NCBI GenBank assembly: GCA_035654795.1
Contig: DASRWC010000081.1
Coordinates: 1-31,878 of the forward strand
Direction of reading: 5' to 3'
DNA: 31,878 bases
From: JAAYLC01 sp035654795
GTDB lineage: Bacteria; Bacteroidota; Bacteroidia; Flavobacteriales; Flavobacteriaceae
In this document: positions 23,731-30,571 of the stretch, piece after piece
Numbering within the stretch: position 1 is the stretch's first letter
Layout of the letters: each line of letters opens with the position of its first letter
Position numbers and translations under genes: made by a program
The notes under the pieces: generated by a model
Databases searched by the model: none
What the model was told of the DNA's origin: nothing
What the model saw: only the letters and a program-made list of their open reading frames with translations

Positions 23731-24549
23731 ATGTCTGTAGCCAAAAGAGAATACAAAAGAATTACCACCAAAACGCTGGTGGATATGAAAAAAAACGGAG
23801 AGAAGATTTCCATGCTCACTTCCTATGATTATTCTATGGCAAAAATTGTGGACAGTGCCGGAATTGATGTGATTTTGGTAGGAGATTCTGCCAGCAATGT
23901 AATGGCCGGACATGAAACCACTCTCCCCATCACCTTAGACCAGATGATTTATCACGCAGCATCGGTAGTGCGTGCTGTGGAACGTTGTCTCGTTGTGGTG
24001 GATTTACCTTTTGGAACCTATCAAAGTGATCCTAAAGAGGCACTGCGTTCTTCCATTCGAATTATGAAAGAAAGCGGTGCACACGCAGTGAAATTGGAAG
24101 GCGGAAAGGAAATTAAAGATTCTATCAAACGTATCCTTAATGCCGGAATTCCCGTGATGGGCCATTTAGGATTAACTCCACAATCCATTTACAAATTTGG
24201 CACCTACACCGTGCGGGCGAAAGAAGAAGAAGAAGCCAATCAGCTAATCAGTGATGCCATGATGCTTGAACGTATTGGCTGTTTTGCATTGGTACTTGAA
24301 AAGGTTCCGGCGGCTCTTGCCCAAAAAGTTGCAGCTCAAATTTCAATACCCGTAATCGGCATTGGCGCCGGAGGCGGAGTGGATGGTCAAGTGCTGGTAG
24401 TTCACGATATGATCGGGATGACCCACGAATTCAACCCTAGATTTCTGCGAAGATACTTAGACCTCTACACCGAAATGAAAAACGCTTTTGAACAATATAG
24501 CGCCGATGTGAAAAGCGGAGACTTCCCCAATGAAAATGAACAATACTGA
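23731..24549 (+). CDS. panB: 3-methyl-2-oxobutanoate hydroxymethyltransferase
   Basis: A 272-residue enzyme that adds a hydroxymethyl group from 5,10-methylene-THF to 2-oxoisovalerate to make ketopantoate, the first step of pantothenate and CoA synthesis. Signature segments are LTSYDYSMAKIVDSAGIDVILVGDS, the metal-site region, VKLEGG, GHLGLTPQS, and the catalytic-glutamate stretch ALVLEKVP. GIGAGGGVDGQVLV lies near the C-terminus. Length is normal. A TACTTTTA element (a near match to TAnnTTTG) lies 19 bp before the ATG. The heptad-repeat mosaic occupies its upstream region. The pseudouridine synthase gene follows 11 bp later. Confidence 0.97.
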   Translation: MSVAKREYKRITTKTLVDMKKNGEKISMLTSYDYSMAKIVDSAGIDVILVGDSASNVMAGHETTLPITLDQMIYHAASVVRAVERCLVVVDLPFGTYQSDPKEALRSSIRIMKESGAHAVKLEGGKEIKDSIKRILNAGIPVMGHLGLTPQSIYKFGTYTVRAKEEEEANQLISDAMMLERIGCFALVLEKVPAALAQKVAAQISIPVIGIGAGGGVDGQVLVVHDMIGMTHEFNPRFLRRYLDLYTEMKNAFEQYSADVKSGDFPNENEQY

Positions 24550-24560
24550 TTTTTTTTCTT

Positions 24561-25250
24561 TTGAAAACTACCAAAGAAAATCTCCAAATTCTTTTTGAAG
24601 ACAATCATCTTATTATCGTCAATAAACGACCGGGAGACATCGTGCAAGGAGACAAAACCGGCGATAAACCGCTTTCAGAAGTAGTAAAAGAATACATTTC
24701 TGAAAAATACAACAAACCCGGTGCGGTATTTCTTGGGGTTGTCCACAGATTGGATCGGCCCACAAGCGGCGTAATTGTATTTGCGCGAACATCTAAAGCG
24801 CTCACCCGCCTCAACAAGCTTTTTGCCGAGAGAGAAGCAGAAAAAATCTATTGGGCAGTTGTTAAAAAAACACCTTCAAAAAAAGAAGACACGCTAACGC
24901 ATTTTATGGTTCGAAAATCGAAACAAAATAAATCTTATTGCCATACAAAGGAAGTCCCCGAAAGCAAAAAAGCAGTTCTTCACTACCAACTTCTTCAATC
25001 ATTGGAAAATTATTCCGTACTGGAAATAAGGCTTGAAACAGGAAGACATCATCAAATTCGTTCACAACTTTCTGCTATAGGTTCACCAATAAAAGGCGAC
25101 TTAAAATATGGCTCTGAGAGAAGCAATCCGGACGGTAGCATACATCTTCATGCTAGAGCTCTCACCTTCACACATCCGGTATCTAAGGAAAAATTAACGA
25201 TCACTGCTCCCCTTCCGAATGACCCGTTATGGAATGCAATTCATCTTTGA
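24561..25250 (+). CDS. RluA-family pseudouridine synthase (short, no S4 domain)
   Basis: A 229-residue RNA-modifying enzyme isomerising uridine to pseudouridine in rRNA or tRNA. The catalytic aspartate lies in VVHRLDRPTSGVIVFAR. Further family segments are LFAEREAEKIYWAVV and LETGRHHQIRSQLSAIGSPIKGDLKYG. There is no N-terminal S4 RNA-binding domain, as in RluA/TruC-like members. The start is TTG at 24561; no suitable upstream ATG exists. It lies 11 bp after panB. The exact target nucleotide cannot be assigned. Confidence 0.92.
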   Translation: MKTTKENLQILFEDNHLIIVNKRPGDIVQGDKTGDKPLSEVVKEYISEKYNKPGAVFLGVVHRLDRPTSGVIVFARTSKALTRLNKLFAEREAEKIYWAVVKKTPSKKEDTLTHFMVRKSKQNKSYCHTKEVPESKKAVLHYQLLQSLENYSVLEIRLETGRHHQIRSQLSAIGSPIKGDLKYGSERSNPDGSIHLHARALTFTHPVSKEKLTITAPLPNDPLWNAIHL

Positions 25251-25284
25251 AATCACTCCGGGTTGCGGGGAAATTAATAAGCTT

Positions 25285-25791
25285 CTAAAACAGATCTTTC
25301 AACTTACCAAAAGCGCCTCCCAAGTCCACTTTACATTGATTTTTAGAACCTTGTGTTTTAAGTATCTCACCAAGAACAGAGGTCAAATCACCTGATTTAC
25401 CTGTGGCTGAAGATTTTTTTCCTGTCAGGTTTCCCAACTGCCCCCATAAATCAGCAAGACTTCCCGCATTTCCCATTTTTCCGGAAAGCTTTGATAGGAT
25501 CATTGGAAGTATTACTGAAGAAACGGTAGCCGCCATTTGGCTGTTGATACCTTTGTCAGTAAGCTTTTTAATAAATTCACCAGCTATATCAGCGGTGGCT
25601 CCTCCCTTGCCGTCAAACATGTTTAGCAGCGAAGAAAAATCCTGAGATGCTGCTCCTTCTTTGAACATCTCTATCAGAGAACTCGAAGCCGCCTGAGAAA
25701 CTTTTTCATTTTCATCAGGGGCCACTGCCTCACTCTGAGTTACGGCTTCTTTCGAAAATTGCGCAATTAAATTCTCTAGTTGGTCTAACAT
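25285..25791 (-). CDS. DUF937/YidB-like protein
   Basis: A 168-residue Gly/Ser/Ala-rich hydrophilic protein without signal peptide. It starts MLDQLENLIAQFSKEAV and includes LLNMFDGKGGATADIAGEFIKKLTDKGINSQMAATVSSVILPMILSKLSGKMG, a pattern similar to the helical DUF937 family. The family has no established function. It is convergent with the RluA-like gene. A TATCTTTG lies on the minus strand 26 bp before the ATG. The family name is tentative; that it is a real gene is well supported by length and promoter. Confidence 0.65.
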   Translation of the reverse strand: MLDQLENLIAQFSKEAVTQSEAVAPDENEKVSQAASSSLIEMFKEGAASQDFSSLLNMFDGKGGATADIAGEFIKKLTDKGINSQMAATVSSVILPMILSKLSGKMGNAGSLADLWGQLGNLTGKKSSATGKSGDLTSVLGEILKTQGSKNQCKVDLGGAFGKLKDLF

Positions 25792-25817
25792 TCTTATTAA
25801 GTTTTCAATTGGATTTT

Positions 25818-25844
25818 CAAAGATAAGGTTTCATGAATACACAA
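25818..25844 (-). promoter_or_regulatory. Promoter TTG-N16-TATCTTTG for the DUF937-like gene
   Basis: On the minus strand TATCTTTG (25818-25825) is an exact minus-7 match. A TTG at 25842-25844 lies 16 bp upstream, slightly closer than usual. Confidence 0.45.
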
Positions 25845-26111
25845 AAATTACGAGTTGCTAATAAATATGCAAATGGTTTCCGACTCTTCATTTTTGCTGC
25901 TAAACCCATCAACTTATTCACTTTGTAAAACTTCTTCTTCTATTTTATCTAAGTCTTATCTCATAGGCTTTTATCACTCACCGGGAAAATGTCAAAATCT
26001 CTTTCTATAAATGGTTTTTTAAGTTCATTTTTTCAGGAAGCCCCATAAAGCATCACATAGTTTCCACAAATAATTGTACTTTTAACATCCAAAATTAAAA
26101 AGCAACTGACT
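25845..26111. other. Intergenic region between divergent DUF937-like and merR genes
   Basis: Part of a 320-bp spacer between divergent genes. It is AT-rich and has no reading frame or RNA gene that I can support. TACTTTTA (26077-26084), a one-mismatch minus-7 element, lies 27 bp before the merR ATG. No 7-bp periodicity like that at 23230-23666 was found. Confidence 0.5.
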
Positions 26112-26441
26112 ATGCAATCCAATCTTCCGGACAAACTGTACTACAGCATTGGCGAGGTAGCAGAAGCTTTTGGCGTAAACCCTTCCTTAATAAGGTTTTG
26201 GGAAAAGGAGTTTGACGAACTTCGCCCCAAAAAGAATTCTAAAGGAAATCGCAAATTCTCAAAAGAGGATATTTCCAATTTAGAATTAATTTATCATCTG
26301 GTTAAAGTGCAAGGTTATACGCTGGACGGTGCGAAAACAAGACTCAAGGAGAGCAAACAGAAAACTCTGGATAAATTTGAGCTCATAAAAAAACTTGAGA
26401 TCATAAAACAAGAACTAATCAAACTAAAAAAAGAACTATAA
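26112..26441 (+). CDS. MerR-family transcriptional regulator
   Basis: A 109-residue DNA-binding protein. The N-terminal winged helix-turn-helix reads YSIGEVAEAFGVNPSLIRFWEKEFDELRP, then NRKFSKEDISNLELIYHLVKVQGYTLDGAKTRL. A short K/E-rich coiled coil follows (about 80-109). There is no effector-binding domain and no cysteine metal site, so it is a minimal MerR protein. It lies 13 bp upstream of lemA, and this MerR-LemA-TPM arrangement is, to my recollection, common in Bacteroidota. Regulation of this operon is inferred, not shown. Confidence 0.9.
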   Translation: MQSNLPDKLYYSIGEVAEAFGVNPSLIRFWEKEFDELRPKKNSKGNRKFSKEDISNLELIYHLVKVQGYTLDGAKTRLKESKQKTLDKFELIKKLEIIKQELIKLKKEL

Positions 26442-26454
26442 ATCTTCAAATCTT

Positions 26455-27060
26455 ATGAAAAAATGGATGCCCCTTATTGTTATTTTAGCACTTCTACTCA
26501 TTGTTGGCGGATGGTTTGCCTCTGTTAATAATCGGCTTGTGCATCTGGACGAAAACGTTATGGCTCAATGGGGAAATGTTGAAAGTTCCTACCAGAGGCG
26601 GGCAGATTTAATTCCTAATATCGTTAACACTGCCAAAGGTTATGCGGAATTTGAACAAGAAACACTTATACGCGTCACTGAGGCAAGGAGTAAAGCTACT
26701 GCTATGACTGTTGACCCTTCCAATGCCACACCCGAGCAAATGGAACAATTTCAACAAGCACAAGCAGGATTGACCTCTGCACTTTCCCGCCTACTTGCTA
26801 CTTTTGAACGTTATCCGGATTTAAAGGCAAATGAAAACTTCAGGGAATTGATTAACGAACTGGAGCGTACAGAAAACAGAATCAATGTGGAGCGCAACCG
26901 ATATAACGAAACCCTGCGACTTTATAATCCTGAGATCAGAAAATTTCCAACCAATTTTGCGGCCGGCATACTTGGTTTCAAAACCAAGCCCTACTTTGAA
27001 GCAGAAGCCGGAACTGAAACTGCCCCTACAGTTGACTTCAATTTTGGCAAAAACGAATAA
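26455..27060 (+). CDS. lemA: LemA family protein
   Basis: A 201-residue inner-membrane protein with one N-terminal membrane segment (WMPLIVILALLLIVGGWFA). The LemA domain follows: YQRRADLIPNIVNTAKGYAEFEQETLIRVTEARSKA, helical and coiled-coil, with YNETLRLYNPEIRKFPTNFAAGILGF near the end. The family's biochemical role is unclear, but it recurs next to TPM-domain proteins, as here. It lies 2 bp before the first TPM gene. Confidence 0.94.
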   Translation: MKKWMPLIVILALLLIVGGWFASVNNRLVHLDENVMAQWGNVESSYQRRADLIPNIVNTAKGYAEFEQETLIRVTEARSKATAMTVDPSNATPEQMEQFQQAQAGLTSALSRLLATFERYPDLKANENFRELINELERTENRINVERNRYNETLRLYNPEIRKFPTNFAAGILGFKTKPYFEAEAGTETAPTVDFNFGKNE

Positions 27061-27062
27061 GT

Positions 27063-27521
27063 ATGTCACAGGTAGAAGATTTTCTCACCAAGGAAGAAGA
27101 ATTCGCAATTATTGAAGCCATTCAACAAGCAGAAAAAAGCACTTCCGGAGAGATACGCGTTCATATTGAAGCCCGTTCCGTTTCAGCCGAAAATAAAGCG
27201 CCCATTGATGCTTTTGAACGAGCAAAAGAAGTGTTTGAGCTCTTAAAAATGTCTAAAACTCGAGAACGTAACGGAGTGCTGCTCTATATAGCTGTTCAAG
27301 ATCGAACTCTCGTAATTATGGGTGATGAAGGTATAAATGAAGTCGTCGAGAAGGATTTCTGGGAAAGTACCAAGAATGTCATCATCAAGCACTTCAAACG
27401 TGGAGAAATGAAAGACGGTCTTGTCAATGGAATCCTAAGAGCAGGAGAAAAATTAAAGAAGCATTTTCCATATCAACAAGATGATAAAAATGAGCTTTCT
27501 GATGATATTTCCTTTGGATAA
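27063..27521 (+). CDS. TPM-domain protein without signal peptide
   Basis: A 152-residue protein with a single TPM (TLP18.3/Psb32/MOLO-1) domain: AIIEAIQQAEKSTSGEIRVHIEARS, then RERNGVLLYIAVQDRTLVIMGDEGINEVV, and GEMKDGLVNGILRAGEKL. Unlike its neighbour it has no signal peptide or membrane segment, so it should be cytoplasmic. It lies 2 bp after lemA, so translational coupling is likely. Some TPM proteins are reported phosphatases or assembly factors; nothing here decides between these. Confidence 0.88.
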   Translation: MSQVEDFLTKEEEFAIIEAIQQAEKSTSGEIRVHIEARSVSAENKAPIDAFERAKEVFELLKMSKTRERNGVLLYIAVQDRTLVIMGDEGINEVVEKDFWESTKNVIIKHFKRGEMKDGLVNGILRAGEKLKKHFPYQQDDKNELSDDISFG

Positions 27522-27550
27522 ATAGTCAATAACCGGTAAAATTTTATCTT

Positions 27551-28363
27551 TTGAAACACCCGGAACATTTTATTTTCTTATTCCTTTTGTTGGGGATCTT
27601 TTTCTCCAATTCACTTTTTGCGCAATTTGATGTTCCTCCAAAACCTAAAGAAGAAACCTCTGTTTACGATTACATTAACCTTCTCTCTCCTTCCCGGAAA
27701 TCTGCTCTGGAACAAAAGCTAATTCGTTATGCCGATTCCACCTCCACACAGATAGTGTGCATAATTATTTCATCTACGAATGGCGAAGACATTTCTTTAT
27801 TGGGCGCCAAATGGGGTCAAGACTGGGGTATTGGTCAGAAAGGCAAAGACAACGGAATCCTGATTTTACTGGCAAAAGATGATCGGCGAGTGGACATCAA
27901 TACCGGATATGGCATAGAGTATCTCATTACAGACAGGATGGCTCATCAAATTATCAACACCGTAATGATTCCATATTTTAAAGAAAATAATTTTTACGGA
28001 GGATTAGATGCAGGAAGTGATGCAATATTCAAAGCCCTTAAGGGAGAATATAAAGAAACCCGAAAACGTTCCTCAAAAGAAAATGAAGGTATTCCTGTGT
28101 TTGTAATTCTTTTTTTCATTGTTCTTCTCATTACGCTTTTCAGCCGTAAAAACAAAGGAGGTGGCAAGAACGGCGGACGCCGACAAGGACCTTCATTTCT
28201 CGATTATCTTATTCTTAGCAGTCTGGGCAGAACAGGTGGAGGAAGTCATGGAGGATTCGGGGGCGGCGGCGGATTTGGCGGTGGATTTGGAGGCAGCGGT
28301 GGCTTTGGAGGCGGATTTGGCGGAGGCGGTTTTGGCGGAGGCGGCGCCAGTGGAGGGTGGTAA
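27551..28363 (+). CDS. Exported TPM-domain protein with C-terminal membrane segment and Gly-rich tail
   Basis: A 270-residue protein starting at TTG (27551), followed by a signal peptide ending in FFSNSLFAQ. The TPM domain (about 35-165) has YADSTSTQIVCIIISSTNGEDI, WGIGQKGKDNGILILLAKDDRRVDINTGYGIEYLI. A transmembrane segment IPVFVILFFIVLLITLFS lies near residue 180-198. The last 45 residues are almost pure Gly/Phe/Ser repeats ending in GGW. The TPM domain should face the periplasm and the tail the cytoplasm. It is the last gene of the merR-lemA-TPM operon. The Gly-rich tail is typical of this family and is encoded by imperfect GGC/GGA repeats. Confidence 0.92.
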   Translation: MKHPEHFIFLFLLLGIFFSNSLFAQFDVPPKPKEETSVYDYINLLSPSRKSALEQKLIRYADSTSTQIVCIIISSTNGEDISLLGAKWGQDWGIGQKGKDNGILILLAKDDRRVDINTGYGIEYLITDRMAHQIINTVMIPYFKENNFYGGLDAGSDAIFKALKGEYKETRKRSSKENEGIPVFVILFFIVLLITLFSRKNKGGGKNGGRRQGPSFLDYLILSSLGRTGGGSHGGFGGGGGFGGGFGGSGGFGGGFGGGGFGGGGASGGW

Positions 28364-28507
28364 AGAAAAGAAACCACAAGTTGCTGACTGTAGATCCTTT
28401 TCACACAAGGTCTTAAAGCACAGCGGATTATTATGCATTGCTTGCGGCGTTTTATGTATGACTCTTGTATCTTAGTTCCTCCTAAAATCCGTTTATCTTT
28501 TGGATTT

Positions 28508-28529
28508 ACTCATCGATATTTATCGGAGT
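28508..28529. terminator. Imperfect hairpin after the TPM operon
   Basis: ACTC-AT-CGATA and TATCG-GAGT pair around TT with a 2-nt bulge, followed by GGTTTTCC. It lies within the 293-bp spacer before tetR. The weak T-tract makes a terminator role uncertain. The rest of the spacer (28364-28586) shows no supported gene. Confidence 0.35.
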
Positions 28530-28586
28530 GGTTTTCCAACGCTTCAAAAAAAAGATAATCAGAAACAATAATCATTCTTTACCAAA

Positions 28587-28616
28587 TTGTTATTAATCAA
28601 AAAATAATTATTTTTG
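28587..28616 (+). promoter_or_regulatory. Promoter TTG-N19-TATTTTTG for the tetR operon
   Basis: TTG at 28587-28589 and TATTTTTG at 28609-28616 with a 19-bp spacer, a textbook Bacteroidota promoter 40 bp before the tetR ATG. A 12-bp palindrome AAATAATTATTT (28602-28613) overlaps the minus-7 element and could be an operator, although AT-rich palindromes arise easily by chance. Confidence 0.65.
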
Positions 28617-28656
28617 CGAGTAAATACTAACTAACATAAAAACAAATTAGAAAAGT

Positions 28657-29247
28657 ATGCAAGAATTTACAGACAGACAAATTGAGATAATGGAAGCGGC
28701 AACCAATCGAATTTCACAATATGGTATTCAGAACTTGACTATCAAGACGTTGGCGGAAGATATAGGTTTGTCTGAACCAGCGTTATACCGACATTTTAAA
28801 AGCAAAAACGAAATTTTATTAAGTGTTTTAGAGTATTTTAAAACGGAAATGCAAAATCGTATTCAGGCTATTCCGTTTAAGAAAGAAGATACTTATCCTG
28901 AAAAACTTCGCTTAATTTTTAATTCACAATTACGGGCTTTCACGGATAAACCTGCTATCGTTAGTGTAATTTTTGCAGAAAGTATTTTTCACTTTGATGA
29001 GAGTTTGAGTAATAAAGTGGCGGAAATAATGGATTTAATGCAAAACTATGTTTCTGAAAACGTAAAAAATGGACAGGAAAATGGGCAATACAGCAAAATA
29101 ATTGATGCTTCTACCCTAACAACCATAATTATTGGCGGAATGAGAATGGTTGTTTTAAAATGGAAATTATCGGGGCATAAATCAAACTTAATAAAAGACG
29201 GAAAATCTGTTTTAGATGGAATTTTAAAAATGACCGAAAAAAATTAA
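28657..29247 (+). CDS. TetR/AcrR-family transcriptional regulator
   Basis: A 196-residue repressor-type protein. The N-terminal helix-turn-helix reads IEIMEAATNRISQYGIQNLTIKTLAEDIGLSEPALYRHFKSKNEIL, the standard TetR pattern. The C-terminal ligand-binding domain is divergent and the ligand unknown. It is the first gene of a tight operon (21-bp gap to the VIT gene). Autoregulation and control of the downstream transport genes are the likely function. Base composition is clearly more AT-rich than in genes such as clpB upstream. Confidence 0.92.
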   Translation: MQEFTDRQIEIMEAATNRISQYGIQNLTIKTLAEDIGLSEPALYRHFKSKNEILLSVLEYFKTEMQNRIQAIPFKKEDTYPEKLRLIFNSQLRAFTDKPAIVSVIFAESIFHFDESLSNKVAEIMDLMQNYVSENVKNGQENGQYSKIIDASTLTTIIIGGMRMVVLKWKLSGHKSNLIKDGKSVLDGILKMTEKN

Positions 29248-29268
29248 AAGAACCTTATTACATCCATA

Positions 29269-29988
29269 ATGAATCAAATAAATAAGAATATCACATTAGA
29301 AAACTATATGGACAACCATTTTATCCATAGGAGTAATTGGTTGAGAGCTGCAGTAATGGGGGCAAATGACGGCATTATTTCAGTTGCGAGTTTAGCTGTA
29401 GGAGTTGTAAGTGCAGGTGTGGAACGAGAAACACTTGTTTTAGCCACTCTCGCCGCCTTGGTAGCAGGAGCTTTGTCTATGGCTGCCGGAGAGTATGTTT
29501 CTGTAAGTTCCCAAACAGATATAGAAAAAGCCGATATAGAAAGAGAAAGAATCGAGTTAGAAACAATGCCGGAAGTAGAATTGGAGATATTAGCAAAAAT
29601 ATATCAAGAAAGAGGATTGAAACGGGAAACTGCACTCCAAGTAGCTAAAGAATTTACAGAACACGATGCCTTAGCTGCTCACGTTAGAGATGAATTAGGA
29701 ATTAATGAAGTAAATGAAACAAATCCCCTGCAGGCCGCTTTGGCTTCCGGAGTTTCCTTTGTAATCGGTGGAGGATTGCCATTGTTGGTAACGCTTTTTG
29801 CCTGGATGGAACAAATGGAAATTGCATTATATACATCGACAATTGTTGCTCTGATTATCTTAGGAATTATTTCCGCAAAAACAGGTGGCGCAAAAATAGG
29901 TAAAGCTATATTCAGAATTGTTATTTGGGGCTCAATTGCGATGGGACTTTCTGCTTTGGTTGGTTATTGGTTTGGGGTAGAATTTTAA
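29269..29988 (+). CDS. VIT/CCC1-family metal-ion transporter
   Basis: A 239-residue inner-membrane protein of the VIT1/CCC1 family, whose members move Fe2+ or Mn2+ out of the cytosol. The first helices carry the conserved WLRAAVMGANDGIISVASLAVGV and ALSMAAGEYVSVSSQTDIEKADI. A charged cytoplasmic region with the E-rich helices follows (ERIELETMPEVELEILAKIY ... TEHDALAAH). Three C-terminal membrane segments end in GYWFGVEF. The cytoplasmic region is shorter than in forms fused to ferritin domains. It sits between tetR and the cytochrome b-like gene. Confidence 0.92.
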   Translation: MNQINKNITLENYMDNHFIHRSNWLRAAVMGANDGIISVASLAVGVVSAGVERETLVLATLAALVAGALSMAAGEYVSVSSQTDIEKADIERERIELETMPEVELEILAKIYQERGLKRETALQVAKEFTEHDALAAHVRDELGINEVNETNPLQAALASGVSFVIGGGLPLLVTLFAWMEQMEIALYTSTIVALIILGIISAKTGGAKIGKAIFRIVIWGSIAMGLSALVGYWFGVEF

Positions 29989-29999
29989 AAGGTTAAAAA

Positions 30000-30560
30000 A
30001 TGACAATAAAGCAAAAGTTCACAGCATTGCACAGGGTTTTACATTGGATAATGGCAATTACAATGCCCATTTTATTCATTACAGGATTTTTAAGAATGTA
30101 TTGGATGGGAAAACAAGCAGTAGCTGATGCTATTGCCTCACAAGGTATTGAAGTAACTAAGGAACAAGCAAAAGCTGTCTATAAAGTGTTGAGAGAACCA
30201 ATGTGGGAGTGGCATTTTATTTTTGCCCACGTAATGATTTTTGCATTTTTGGCAAGAATTATTTATATGCTTGTAAAAGGCATTCGTTTCCCCAATCCAT
30301 TTAAAAATAATCAATCCTTAAAAACACGATTACAAGGATTTACTTATTTCTATTTCTATTTTTTCGTTTTTATTTCTGCAATTACAGGAATATTTTTAGA
30401 AAAAGGATTTTTTCCTGATTGGAAAGAAAATATTGAGACCGTTCATAAATTAGGTGTTTATTGGTTTCCAATATTTATTCTGCTGCATTTTTCAGGAATA
30501 TTGATTGCAGAACTTTCAAACAATAAAGGAATTACTTCAAAAATGATTAGCGGAGATTAA
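30000..30560 (+). CDS. Cytochrome b/b6-type four-helix membrane protein
   Basis: A 186-residue integral membrane protein with four predicted helices. Candidate haem-ligand histidines are H11 and H15 (LHRVLHWIMAITMPILF), those in WEWHFIFAHVMIFAF, and the C-terminal VHKLGVYWFPIFILLHFSGI. This resembles the cytochrome b561 / Ni-Fe hydrogenase cytochrome b superfamily. It may pass electrons between quinol and a periplasmic partner. It is 11 bp after the VIT gene and 11 bp before the TolC gene, so co-expression is near certain. The redox partner is not visible. Confidence 0.82.
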   Translation: MTIKQKFTALHRVLHWIMAITMPILFITGFLRMYWMGKQAVADAIASQGIEVTKEQAKAVYKVLREPMWEWHFIFAHVMIFAFLARIIYMLVKGIRFPNPFKNNQSLKTRLQGFTYFYFYFFVFISAITGIFLEKGFFPDWKENIETVHKLGVYWFPIFILLHFSGILIAELSNNKGITSKMISGD

Positions 30561-30571
30561 ACAAAATCGAT

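Noticed and set aside
28119..28475. Ala/Glu-rich 118-codon plus-strand frame overlapping the TPM gene
   Set aside because: It is a frame-shifted reading of the GGC/GGA repeats that encode the Gly-rich tail.
28440..28485. Possible second heptad array after the TPM operon
   Set aside because: Only about three CTT/CCT units show 7-bp spacing (28464, 28471, 28478), too few to separate from chance.
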